64,000 bases of DNA, from NCBI GenBank assembly GCA_029204225.1, contig CM055110.1:15779306-15843305 (forward strand), in the 5' to 3' direction. Positions 12,471-24,325 of the stretch are shown piece by piece. The notes under the pieces are model-generated. The model saw only the letters and a program-made list of their open reading frames with translations. It was not told the origin of the DNA and did no database searches. Source of the stretch: Diphasiastrum complanatum. Lineage: Eukaryota > Streptophyta > Lycopodiopsida > Lycopodiales > Lycopodiaceae. A program made the position numbers and the translations under genes. The first letter of the stretch is position 1, and every line of letters begins with the position of its first letter.

Positions 12471-13735
12471 CCAAAACTTGCATAGTCAGCTGCCATTCAT
12501 GGGAGTATCAAAACGTTTTCCATCCAAATGTTCAAGAATAACTGCTCCATAGTTCATGATTTCCTTCATTCTATATGGTCCTTCACCCGTGAACTTCAAT
12601 TTCCCCTTGATCAACTTGGTTTTATACATCAATGCTAGATCTCCTTCTTTTAGATCCTTTTTTGTGTAATCGACAATCGTGCCATGCCTTATGGCAGGCT
12701 TTCTCTGCTGCTAATGCATGAGCTACCGTCAAAGCTTCATGACGTAGTTGTAAAGACTTGTCATCATTTAATCGCTCTATTGCTGCTATGCATAAGGATG
12801 GTTTAAAAAATTCAATTGGCATGATAGCATCTTGACCATAAACTAGTTGAAAGGGTATTTGATTCGTACTATTCTTGTAAGTGGTTCTGAATGCCCATAA
12901 TGTTGCATGCAGTCTATGTTCCCAATCAGACCGACTTGCTTCAATTGTTTTCGTCATAATAGTGCAGAGAATCTTATTGGAACATTCAGCTTGGCCATTC
13001 CCTTTGGGATAATATGGAGTACTAAAGCGGTGTATAACAAAAAAATCTTCCAACAGACATTTTATCGGTTGATTAACAAAGTGTGTACGCCGATCACTGA
13101 CAATTTCGATCGGACATCCAAATCTGATAATAATATTTTCATAGAGAAACTTGGTCGTAGTTCTCGTATCAGCAACTTTGATAACTTTGGCTTCAACCCA
13201 CTTGGTCATATATTCAATTGCTATGATAATGTATCTGGCTTGAGATCCTCGTGTCGTAGAATAAATAGGACCAACATAATCCAGTCCCCATTTCTAAATG
13301 GTGCATTACAGAGTCCAAACGACATTACTTTGTAAGCATAGGTCCCCCATTTTATTGCAAAAGCTGTTTTGTGACGATCTACAGGTGCAATTTTGATCTA
13401 GTTATAACCACTAAATCCATTCAAAAACTTTAAGCTTCCACTCCAGCAAGGCGGTCCAAAATGCTTTTAGTAAAAGGTAACAGGAAGTGAACTTTTCTCG
13501 TTACTTTGTTCAAGGCCTAAAGATTCACACAAATTCTCAATTTCTCATTCTTCTTAGGAACAATGACAATTGGTGAAACCCATTCGGTATGCTCAATCTC
13601 ATAAATGAAATCAACGTCAAACAATCTCTAAAGCTCTTTCTTTATCAGATCCGCAACATTAGGATTATAGCAATAGTAACCTTTGAAACTGCATCTTGCT
13701 TGGAATTTTGTTGAGCTGAAGGGCATATCGCCAGA
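12471..13735 (-). pseudogene. Second Gypsy copy: integrase joined to RT fragment
   Basis: A minus-strand integrase core is open at 13,209-12,622. It contains MTKWVEAKVI, a D position in SDRRTHF, and YYPKGNGQAE, followed by FQLVYGQDAIMP. Just upstream (13,290-13,680) is RT sequence matching the first Gypsy (YAYKVMSFGLCNAP region and the FSGYN region). The rest of the RT, the RNase H and the integrase N-terminus are missing, an internal deletion of more than 1 kb relative to 7,480-10,330. Same family and same orientation as that element. Confidence 0.75.
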
Positions 13736-14288
13736 TGTTGTGATTCACACCATTCCACTAGTTGATGGTGCAAAACCCACAGTTAGTAGGCCCTATATGT
13801 AAAGACCACTAGAGACAATCCCCTAAGATGAGGATAGGAAAACACAAGAGAGACTGCGGAGCAAAACCACCCAACCAAACCTAGATCCCGGCCTGGAGAA
13901 TCCTCCTGGATCTAGCCCCCAAGCCATGCCAATGTGACAACAAGAGGAGAAGAGCTCATCAAGTAACCTAGACCAAGTCGTCGACGGAATAATCACTGGC
14001 TCAATATATAGAGAGTAGGATCCTGTGCATGAGCACATGCAATTCCCATGCAGGTCAACTACAAATAGGTTGTAGCTCTACATGCATACCTCCTGCTTAT
14101 ATCAGTCACACGTACATGCACTACTCCATATGTCTCAATTAGAGTGTCTGGGTCCTCTCAAGGTCATTAGTCACCAACAGGCCTTGACTTGGAACAAAAT
14201 CTAGGCGTGACCAATAATATCAAACACTGGAGGGCCGGTCTCCCATATTAGGACTATTCCAAGTCCTTAACCGAATACGGCCATAACA
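13736..14288 (-). mobile_element. Putative LTR of a chromodomain Gypsy element
   Basis: Read on the minus strand, the segment begins TGTTATGG just after a purine-rich tract (AAGGGAGGAAGAA). It ends at AATCACAACA, giving near-inverted ends TGTTATG/CACAACA. It abuts the RT fragment of the second Gypsy at 13,735, which suggests insertion into that element. Length is 553 bp. No target-site duplication could be confirmed because the partner LTR was not found. Confidence 0.45.
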
Positions 14289-14309
14289 TTCTTCCTCCCT
14301 TAAACATGT

Positions 14310-14546
14310 TTAGTCCTCAGAACGGGAAAAAGAAAACATGAAACTATTCCTTAAGCTTTCAAATCTTTCCCATGAATCATTATTCTTAGTCCGATCTTTC
14401 CATCTGAATAAGCACTCAGAGATGCAACAATTCTTTAATTGCTTGCCTCTACTCATAAATACTAATTCAAATTCCAAATGATGCACTAAGCTATAAATCT
14501 TCCAAATGGGTTGATCTATTCCAAAACAAAAGTTCACCACCTTCAT
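14310..14546 (-). pseudogene. Chromodomain-like remnant of a Gypsy chromovirus
   Basis: A short minus-strand frame contains a pattern like the chromodomain at the end of chromovirus integrases: R-G-K-Q-L-K-N, then I-S-E-C-L-F-R-W-K-D, then D-S-W-E-R. Compare the fuller copy at 43,587-43,808 (NRQVTEYLVCWKGSSEDDDTWE). It lies immediately before the purine tract and LTR at 14,288, where a chromovirus 3' end should be. Upstream integrase could not be recognised. Confidence 0.5.
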
Positions 14547-14549
14547 GTA

Positions 14550-17500
14550 ATCCTAATTACATGAACCAGTGGGTGAATTAGCTTCTTTATTTCAGAGATC
14601 AAATCCAAAAACTAAAGAAATTCCATTTCAATTTCTTGTAGAAAATAATGCTTCTTGGTACAAATATTCTTAGAATATAAAAATATTCTAAAATATCACA
14701 ATTCAGTCATCTAAAATCTCTAGGAGATCCATCAAGTCTCAAACAATCATAACTCAAACTAGAGTACTGCAGTTACTCTAATGAGTTAATAGCCCCATTT
14801 CTAGCATCATATGCAAGAAATCAGCATCTATCTGTATCTTAATAGATTTACCTGTCTCCTACAAAACTGGAGATTTAGACTGAACTTTGTACACAAGCAC
14901 TTATAGACTACAATCTGTAAAGAAAGCAATTCCTCATAAGTAAACAATTACTTAATGGAAAGGCCTGTGAGATCCACACAATCTCAAGTATGTGCTAGAG
15001 TAAAAAAATTTAGAGTTCAACCCACAGATCTAAATCCTTGACTCTCCCATATTGATCAAGAATTACTCATTATCTTAAGAATCCTCATATTTCTTTCAAA
15101 TGACCTTTAAGTATCAATTTATAATTCGTCAATCATAAACATTTAGAATCTTATGATTCGTCAATCATAATTCTCAAGATTCTAAATCCATACTTAATCA
15201 CTGAAAGATATTGGAGTATATGTACAACATACAACTCGGGAAATATAAGAATCATTCTGAAATCTTTTCCATAAGGAAAATCACTGGATTCCAAGAATAT
15301 TCTTCCAAGCCGATTCTTAATCAAATTATGAGTTCCAAATTCTACAATCAACCAAGTAATTAAAGACTATTATAACATTCATCTTTAACAATATAAACTT
15401 TATACAATCTCCTAGAACAACATCTAGAGATTTCAAAGTTCTGTTGAATTTCCAAAATTTAGTTTACCATTCTTGGCACCATTAGGATCCGGTATCCAAT
15501 TGAGCTCTCAGAGATACTATCACTAATGAATCAAGTTTATTTCTAAACTGAGAAATACTCATCTATGCACATAATTCCTTAATGAATCTGAATGACTCAT
15601 AAATTATGTGTCTTACAAGCAATATACACAAAACAAACAGTTTTTGGTGAATTCTCTTCACACTGTCCGTTTTATCAATTAACTTCCACAAGAGTAAATC
15701 AACTACTCAAGTTAATTGCTCATGATTTAGAAATCTTAAATGTCTAGGTGCAGATCTTATTTATACTAGTATAACACCACATTTAGATCCATATCCAAAT
15801 CACTTTAAGTTAACCAATAGATCTATCAGAACAGATCTGTTAACTCTGCAAGTAATTGTCAAAAACAATACTTGATCACAGGTTAAGTGCACCAGATAAC
15901 TTTAGTAACTAGGAATACATAGCAGATCCACAAGATTAATCGTGCACATATGAGAAAAATCTCACTAGGACCTAGTACATAAACACATATATCATTATCT
16001 GGCAGATTCCTCCAAAATCCGCATATGTTACGCACATATATCACTGAGAATCTTGTAACTTGGCTACAGAAAATTCTCTTTCTCTTGAGTAAATAACATA
16101 TATGAGAAATCTTTGAAGTGAATAATTTCACATCACAAGTTTTCCAACCATCATACTTTTATCAACAAAATTCCTTCAATCATTCAACCTACTTCTGATC
16201 TTAGTGCATAAACTAAGATTAGGCTGACTTATACAAACTTCTTCGGACAAAAGGTTCAGATTAAAGTTTTATTCCACTGATCCAATCCATAACTAAATGG
16301 TACTTGGTATCCAATCAGTGAATCTTAATTCAATCTTTACCACTACTTCCCATATTCATGAATATCTCACAGCTCAAAAACCCCCAAAATTACTCTAGTT
16401 CCAGATTATTCAAAACAATCACTAGAGATTTCCTCTATTCCTCTGGATAGTTCCACCATTGCACACAAACTAGATTCCACAAAAGAAATCTATGCAACTG
16501 GTTGATCCCATGAAAGTCTCGTTCCTATCATTTTCTTCTCCCCCTTTTAAAAGAAATTTCACAATTTCGATTAAAAAGTTCCCAAGAGACAACGTATAAG
16601 ATATCAAAGATTCGAAAAAGTCAGTAATGAGTATTCAATACTATTACAAACCGGACTTTTGCCTTAAAATCATAAAAAATCTTATTCCGAGTGATAGAAA
16701 CACTACGCTCAACTATCAAATAGAGATAACAATTTGGGCTCAGGAAGTCTAAATTCCACTTAATCAATTGAAAACATCAATTGAGTTTGAGCTATATTCA
16801 CAAACCTGAAATGGAAGCATGAATTCATATAGCTTAAACAGTCCTTCAAAACCTAGTTCTACACTGGAAGGAATTATATGAATCTCAATCCAATTGTCTC
16901 GTATTTAAGAAATTTCTAAAAAGTAGAGGTTTAAAATTAAAAGTGAAATAGCTTTTAAGGGTTTTTGATTTGGAATTTATGAGATATCATTGAGGGATCC
17001 GGATCTATATCTCATAACCTCTCCAAATACCCTAAATAGGCTTTCCCAATGGTTTCAACTATTAGATTTACAAATAATGTAAATACTAACCATTGGTCTA
17101 CAGATCAATCTCACACAAGAATTTCCTCTTTGAAATCACTGATGTCCCATACCATCAGTTTTCTCTCCAAGGAGTCCTTTGCTTTTAGATCCGACCATTA
17201 GAAAATCGAAAAGACTATATGGCCATCCTATATCCAGTATAGGCCCCAATCTTCAACCATTTTCCAGATAGATACTTCCAACTATTGAATTCTCCATTTT
17301 CTTAAGTTTCCATAGTAGATGACTGTATCATTTACTCTTTAAAACCAAAAGGAAAAAATTCAATATAACTGAAGTATACCAATAGATACCCAATATCTAA
17401 ATCCGAAATGGTACAAGAGATTCTTTCAAGAAGATCACTAAATTGCATTATCCGATAATCCAGAAATCCAAAACCTCTATCTGGATTTCCAATACCAGAT

Positions 17501-18470
17501 ATGCACATATTTATTCCACCAAATACCGGAGTACCCCCAAATTTGTTTCTAGTGGATCACAATAATCCAGTTCAAAATTGTGATTTAACAAGAATCTGCA
17601 CATGGCTTTACCGTCACATAAAACAATCCATCAGGTTGGTACTATACTCCCGAATTCCTACCAGGTTACAACTCTAGGAATAAGGTTCTCACAGTACAAA
17701 TGTGAACCAAGTGTCATTCTCGTTCCATGTCACAATTTCCAATAACAAATAGGATCAAGTCATGGTCCTATAGATATTCAAAATAAATTCAACTTAATGA
17801 ATTCAAAAACACCGGTGCTATGCAATTTCCAAACAGGGATTATTAACCAATCCAAATTACACAACACTGTCACATTTACCTACTACACATGTGTCTCATT
17901 TTCTTCCTCCCTTAGATTTTTCGGTCACCCGAAATTTTTTTTAGCGAAGGTCCCCAAAAATTCCATTGACACAAGTAAATGCAAGGCTACTTCCTTTTTT
18001 GACCACACCGGTTTATTTTCATTACTTCGTTAAAGTTGTCTGAATCAATGGAAATCAATAACTTTTGGATCCGAGTACTCTTTACAATATTCGATAAACC
18101 TATTTTTTAATCGAATATAGAGTTACTTCACAAATATTACGACCTTATTCCATTTATTCACTTTAACAAGTATCTGAAAAGCTTTAAGTGTAGCACCGAA
18201 GTTGAAAAGGAAGAACCATAAAAATTACCGTTGAACTTAATTCACTGGGAATATTTCTATTCCAGAGTTAAACCAATAAAAAGCACAGTACCCGGAACCC
18301 AAAATTCCGACTAACTGGGTACTTGCTTGGAAAAAAAATTACCATGAAAAATTTTATTGCCAATCCTAAATCCATGGATCCAATCACACAGGCTTGACGT
18401 TAGGATAATAAAATTATTTTCTCAATAAATCCCAAAAAAAGTTTGGAGTATTGGTAATTCCATTCCCAAC
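14550..18470. other. AT-rich stretch with no recognisable genes
   Basis: About 3.9 kb of AT-rich sequence with only short chance frames on both strands. It probably is the much-mutated interior of the chromovirus whose chromodomain lies at 14,310-14,546. I found no RT, integrase or zinc-knuckle motif to prove it. A block at about 14,497-14,557 resembles one in CAMTA intron 4 at about 54,389-54,450. Confidence 0.35.
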
Positions 18471-19481
18471 TGTGGATGCAGGTGAATTTCACCACTTGGA
18501 CACATACTAGCAGTGCAAGACTTCCCAAAACCCTAGTTTATGGGCATGCAACATGCTATAGCTCTAGGAAACACCATGCAAATGCATGCAAGCCAAGTCC
18601 AAAAGGTAAGGTCTTATTCACGCATGAGCCACACAAGCCCTTACCAAAAAAATTTCAAAGCTTAGCCAACAATTCCTTCAATCGATACAGCCGCAACTGA
18701 TGCATGTCCTCTTTCCTCATACTGCCATCAAAGGAAGAGTGGCCCTGCTGCTCTATTGGATCATACAGATCGCGCTTTCAAAGATCAGAAACAGCCAAGT
18801 AGACAGCGGCGCACTCTTTTTTTCTGCAGGTCAGGAGGCTTCTCGAGCAACTGCCAATCGCGCCATACCACGGCTTTCCCAGCGCTTTCCAAGTCATAAC
18901 AAGATTACAACCTGCCTGGCTGATCTCAGAACATTCCAGGTTTTCAATTAGCACGCCGACAAGCATGCATCGACTGGAATGAAATCAGGTTAAATGGTGC
19001 TAAATCAGCTTTAATCTCACAGCACACCCATGTACTGCTCACAAACACTCATGGGAAGAGAGGTGAAGGTTGCACAAATGATTCTGTAGGAGATCTACAG
19101 TTGTTTCTAGGAATAAAAAAAGTTTGCGATTCAACACCAAGCAAACCACGGCCCCTCCCTCCAATCAAAAGCTAGAGGGAAGATATATGACAAAAATAAG
19201 CCATAGGAGTTCTTCTTATTATCGGTGCTACAAGTCTAAATTAGTAACCATATTGTGAGAATACAAATGGAAGCGAGGAATAGAGTAACTGAATGTATAT
19301 ACTACCCTTTACTAACTTGGGTAATGTATTATCTACCTACTGAATTTATCAATGACTTCTACGTTTGCTCCTTGAATCTAGTGGTTTAATTGAGTGCAGT
19401 CCGGAACGACCTTCTTCACTGTCTCAGTAGTTAATGACATCAATTCATCGCATAACTATGGAAATTCCAATGACGAGCTGA
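18471..19481. other. Intergenic region 3' of the methyltransferase gene
   Basis: The segment is more GC-rich at 18,700-18,960 and then AT-rich. Two adjoining plus-strand frames (18,476-18,700 and 18,700-18,951) have no recognised motif. The part next to 19,481 should include the 3' untranslated region of the minus-strand methyltransferase gene, but no polyadenylation site can be assigned with confidence. Confidence 0.3.
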
Positions 19482-21101
19482 TTACTTAGCAGATGCTTCA
19501 ATAATTGAGACGGGTAGAGGCAGCTCGAAAATCTTAATTTCAGTGAACCCGGTTGCAGCAAGCAAATTTTGCCACTGCTTTTCTGATCTGCCCCTGCCTC
19601 CGTTGGTGTAGGCAAGCATGCTGATATCTGCAATTTGTGCCATTTTATTTGCGAAGCCATTCTTCTTACAGAATTTGACAATTGTCTCGACGATCATGAT
19701 CTTTCCGTTCTTGGGCAATGCCTTGTAACAATTTTTTAGGACTTTGATGCACTTTTCATCGTCCCAATCCATGAGTGTATTCTATAAGAAGAAGTAGCAA
19801 TATGTTAACCACAGATATACTCTGTTAAACTAAATTATACTGAAAACCACATGTAGGAGGGCAGAGTTGGAGTGAAGAAAATTTGGCATTCTAATAGACA
19901 AAGCAATGCTTGGTATGGCAAATTCTTATATTTTTTTATTAATTACAAAATTTGACTTAGCAATGACAGCCTTTTCTCTCCGTTCACTCAAATTATTGAC
20001 AGAAAATACCGGAGTACATTTGTAGCGTCTTACATACCTTAATGAAGACTCCATCCGCCGATGGCACACTGTCGAACATATCTCCTCCTACATGCTCCAC
20101 CCCTAAGCAGGCAAGAAATAAGAGGTGAGAAGCATATTGTAAAAGCACATTCGAAATGAGCTTTAAAGTCTTACACACTACAAGTTGAAAGGTTCTCGAT
20201 TTCTTTCAGATCACTCCTTTGCACGTGAACCACAAAAACAATAGTGACCAATTTATTGTTACTGACTAACTTTTAAACCTCCAACCGGCAGCAGCTTGTG
20301 GAGGACCATTCCAATCAAATTGTTCTTACCATATATTCTAGGAGCAGTCGCCACAACATGAGGCTGATCAAAATTTATAGCCTTAAGATGCGGATAAACA
20401 AACACAATCTCACTCAAAGCTGTGCCAACACCACCACCCACATCAACTAGTGATGTCAGACTATTGAACTCCTTGTAATGCTTGAGGAGTGCTGCCATCA
20501 CACACTTAGAAGAGCAAGCCATAGAATCATTGATAATCCTGCTATAATCTGGATGCTCCCTAGCATATGAGAAGATGGGCTTCCCAATACCTCTCTCGAA
20601 CGCCTCACAGCTCTCTAACACGACTTCGTGCAGGTGATTCCAGGCCGCCAAGCTCACTTCATGAGCCTGCTGAAACAGAATTGGAGACAAATTCCCAACG
20701 TTTCCAACAAGCCAACTCGAAACATGATTCAAGCCATATCGTGGCTCCTCATCCGAGCCAGCAAGCTGAAAAACGTCCCTCCCTGCCAGATATTTGAGAA
20801 TGCGATCAAGAGCATCCACGTTGGGATGAGCACAATTAGGCAGCCTGGCAGCAATCTGTGCAGCAGAGAGCGATGCACCAGGACGCTCCTGGGCAAGGAT
20901 TTCCGGAACTCCCAGCACGGCCACTGCTCTCAGGGTGAGGGAAGTCACACCCCCGAAGATTATCTCCCACAGCAACTCCTGCCCACGTAATTGCTGCTGC
21001 ATAAACAGGTGAGGCGCATCATCACAATATTGATCAGTTGTGGGAGGTTGAGGTTGATGCTCTCCGTTGCTACGAGGATGTTTTTGAACTAATGTGGCCA
21101 T
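19482..21101 (-). CDS. Plant class I SAM-dependent O-methyltransferase (COMT-like), altered active site
   Basis: Three exons on the minus strand: 21,101-20,330, 20,102-20,038 and 19,781-19,482, joined by GT-AG introns of 227 and 256 bp with matching phases. They give about 378 residues, the usual family length. An N-terminal dimerisation domain (LFMQQQLRGQELLWEIIFGG) precedes the SAM-binding motif LVDVGGGVGTALSEI (about residues 210-224). GVEHVGGDMFDSVPSADGVF crosses the exon 1/2 join. Family members transfer methyl from SAM to hydroxyls of phenylpropanoids, flavonoids or alkaloids, and the substrate here is unknown. Oddly, the usual L-H-D-W reads L-M-D-W, so the catalytic His is Met. The usual G-G-(K/R)-E-R reads G-G-R-G-R, so a catalytic Glu is Gly. 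The start is the ATG of MATLVQ; in-frame ATGs at 21,113 and 21,212 are alternatives. A CT microsatellite lies upstream. Confidence 0.88.
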
Positions 21102-21244
21102 AGGCAACGGCATCCAACAGGATTGGCTCACTTGGATGCCTCCAGAATTTGTTTTGTCCGAAACCCAGATGCATAATAATATAATATGCTTAAGTATAAG
21201 CAGCAACGACATTGAGGAGGTGCAGAGATTTGCTCTCGCTCGCT

Positions 21245-21248
<4 letters not shown>

Positions 21249-21277
<29 letters not shown>
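21249..21277. repeat. (CT)n microsatellite upstream of the methyltransferase
   Basis: About 14 CT units lie about 150 bp upstream of the methyltransferase start. In the gene's sense they read (GA)n, within the likely 5' untranslated region or core promoter. Confidence 0.95.
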
Positions 21278-21280
<3 letters not shown>

Positions 21281-21593
21281 ACGAAAGCCTTGACCCTAGA
21301 CCTTGACCCCAAAGAGAGCGTACCATTGGACTGTTGAAATTTGATGTTAACATTTGCCCTTCTTTTAATTATTTTAATGGCAATGTCCATGGACTTTTCC
21401 CACACTAGAACTTCTTTTCAAAACTATGTACCTTCAGACGTAGAGTTTGCCTATACAAGTGAAATAGCCACTCATTCTATTCACGAGCATTAGCGACTCT
21501 GTCCAAAAAAATTTCAGACATGTCATGCAGGGGAAGGCCTGTTGCCCTTGGGCCATTCGTGCAAGTCGGACCCTACCCTCTAGCAAGGGCACT

Positions 21594-21611
21594 CCCCCCC
21601 CCCCCCCCCCC
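21594..21611. repeat. Poly-C run of 18
   Basis: An uninterrupted run of 18 C is followed by a short CACACACA tract, between the methyltransferase promoter and the CAMTA 3' end. Confidence 0.95.
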
Positions 21612-23961
21612 ACAACACACACACAGGATGCAATAGATTCTATACTATTTATGAATAGAGGTATATTGTTTATGAGTATGATTATTTTGTTTTTAGTTAG
21701 TTAAGTTTTACTGAATTAGTTTGAGAAGATGGTATTATAATTATTTAGCAAATGTAGTATTGTATCAAATGTAGTAGCAATTCTAAAAATTCTTGTTACT
21801 ATCACATTCTACATCCCTATCTTCATGAAATGCTAGACAAGCACGATTTTAAATTCTCAAAATGTTTATAATTACAATTTCACACTACCATATAGAACAA
21901 GAATGTTGTGATATTATACCGCAAAGGCATTGCCATGATGCTCTAAATAATAATGTCATTTACTTTTTTGAGTCTAATTTATGCTAACATATACAAATAA
22001 CGATGCTATGAATTTGATAAAAACAAAACAAGACATTTATCTAACAAGGATCGGAATGTTTTGATGGAGAACCTGCACCAATTAGCTCTCATTCTAGAAA
22101 CGACTTAAAAATCCAAAAGTCGAGATGAGTCTATTTGGAAAGTTGGGCATTTGCACAACATGATGTTTCTATTAATGTCTTTGCTTCGAAGGTCCAAATT
22201 GTCAATTAACATCATAATTTATACACTAGTACGAATTTAACCATAATCATATAAACTCAAAAGTGAAATCTTTGAAGTGGTAAATGGGTTGTTATAAAAA
22301 CTATTCTTTTTACATGTCATTCCAATCTACATTTAATGTGAGTGTCAAGTCCTAGTCGGTGGGCCTCGATCCACCAATCATTGTGAGTTGTACATCTTTG
22401 ATAGAGTCAATGGATTTTTTTCCTAATAGAGTAAACAAAGCCAATGATTGTATGGGTTGTTCTTCCAACCTTTGACATATGTACACTTTGTGATGGTTTG
22501 TATGCCTTCTAACTATCCTCTCTATCGATTGGGTTGGATGCTGATATTCATTGCAACTACCATAGCTTCCATGTTGGAGGTGGATAAGTTTGATAATATG
22601 CTCCTATCTTGGGGATTTTAATATTTCATGAGTTTAGTATCATTTCAGATGAGGTAGACAGCTTTGAATATTCAAGGCATTTACAATGATCACATGGTAG
22701 AGATAAAATGCCTTGTGTGTGATTCCATCCAAAACCATTGCCAGCTCGAACTATGACCTAAATGTCTCTATACAGATTCCTCCTTATTCTTCAGTACCCT
22801 TTGAACAATATGGAGGAATCTATATAAGAGATTGAAGAGCCATTTATTAAGATTGAATGTTTTCAAATCAGGACATATACAGGTTTTGGAAACTGGTCAA
22901 CATAAAGATGTAAGTGTGAATCAACTCAACAAAGCTGTAGATTCAAGACATGAATTAACATGTATTAAGATTTCAAACCAGGGTTTGTGTGTACTTAAAG
23001 GCCTCTATTTCATGCACTTATATGTACAAAATGAAGAACTGCTTTCATCCTGTCTTTGTTGCACCTCTTTGATGCCAATGTCTACTTCACAGGTTCATCC
23101 TCCATTTGTCAGAGCCAAAAGTACAGAACCCTCAAACAGACTCAAATTTTCGACAAAGAAAATTTACAGTAGCTGATCATAATCGCTCTTTGGGTGGTCA
23201 ATTTATTTCCTGGTGGACGGGGTATTTATTTATGCAGCAGTGCAATAAGATAAATTGACAAGAAAGAAAGACATTTTAGTGGCTAGAAGTGCCTCCCATC
23301 ATTTCTACGGAAGATTCTATACAGATGATGAGAAGGCAACTTTGCCCAGTTGGGTTAACTTGCTACATTTGTTATGGTACACCCCTTTTTCTAAAAAATA
23401 CAGCCAAACGAATGTGGTTCTTTCAGGGCTTGCTCCAAGTTCAAACCAAACATCATCTTCAAAACCTTTTGACAATCATTCCCAATCCAGCTTTCAGAAG
23501 CTAATGGGGTGATGAAAGAGGAATCAGATATCCAGAGTAAACTTGGCATGGTCGTTCAGGCAGCTCAACCACGTAAACCAATTGCTTTTAATGCTCTCCG
23601 TGATGGGATAACTGCTGCCAGTAACTTTTGCTAGAGCAGCTATTACGAAATCACCATCTCACAAAGAAGGTCAAGCAAGTCACCAGCAGTCAATTCTACA
23701 AGTGGCACTCAGTAAACTATCTTGTAGAAGCTGCAGTTCTACAGCGACCTTTGAGTTTTTCGGATTACTTGCAGTGACATACAATAATTTCTGTAACTTT
23801 CCAGGACTCGGTTCACCATATTGATCATGCCATAGTCGATTTGCAATATTTGAACTGCAACATATAATACTTTGTGTGTATATACAAAAGAAACATACAT
23901 CATGACCAGCTTGCAGTGGCATAAAGTGAAGTATTTAATTGTTGCTCATCTGTATCTTATA
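21612..23961. other. Intergenic region between methyltransferase and CAMTA
   Basis: No recognised gene. A 114-codon plus-strand frame (22,832-23,176) has no known motif. The last few hundred bases before 23,961 should be the CAMTA 3' untranslated region. No transposon hallmark was seen. Confidence 0.4.
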
Positions 23962-24044
23962 TCAGAATATTCCAACTTCTGTGGACATCAGGCAGTCATC
24001 ATGCTGTCCTGGAAAGCTTTCATCATATAACTGGCTTTCACCAT
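23962..24044 (-). CDS. CAMTA: CAMTA exon 12: C-terminal tail
   Basis: Using acceptor CACAAG/ATGGTG the phase fits exon 11 and gives a 26-residue tail ending EVGIF and a TGA at 23,962-23,964. A second acceptor 13 bases upstream (GGCAG/CGTGAT, exon from 24,057) would instead bring a stop after one codon. The tail sequence is poorly conserved, so this exon is less certain than the others. Confidence 0.65.
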
Positions 24045-24233
24045 CTTGTGGATCACGCTGCCAAAGCCGGAAAGATGTATTGGTAATCAGGACATAGCCA
24101 ATGTAAATATGAACAAACTTGTCATCTAATGTCAAGAGGAAAACTTTACAGAATTTTGATCACTCTATTGCATTTAAATGACAACAATAATTCAAAATAA
24201 ATTGGTTAATAGAAAGTGTGTGTGTGTGTGTGT

Positions 24234-24325
<92 letters not shown>

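Noticed and set aside
20567-20990. Plus-strand frames of 76 and 120 codons
   Set aside because: They lie antisense within methyltransferase exon 1 and have no recognisable domain.
22832-23176. 114-codon frame between the two genes
   Set aside because: No recognisable domain and no supporting signals. A frame of this length can arise by chance in 64 kb.
24045-24060. Acceptor AG at 24,058 as the main exon 12 start
   Set aside because: With the only available exon 11 donor, it creates a stop after one codon. The acceptor 13 bases downstream keeps the frame.
24192-24300. Open frame ending in a long Ser/Leu then Thr/His repeat
   Set aside because: It is the CAMTA exon 11 frame running past its splice donor into the microsatellite.
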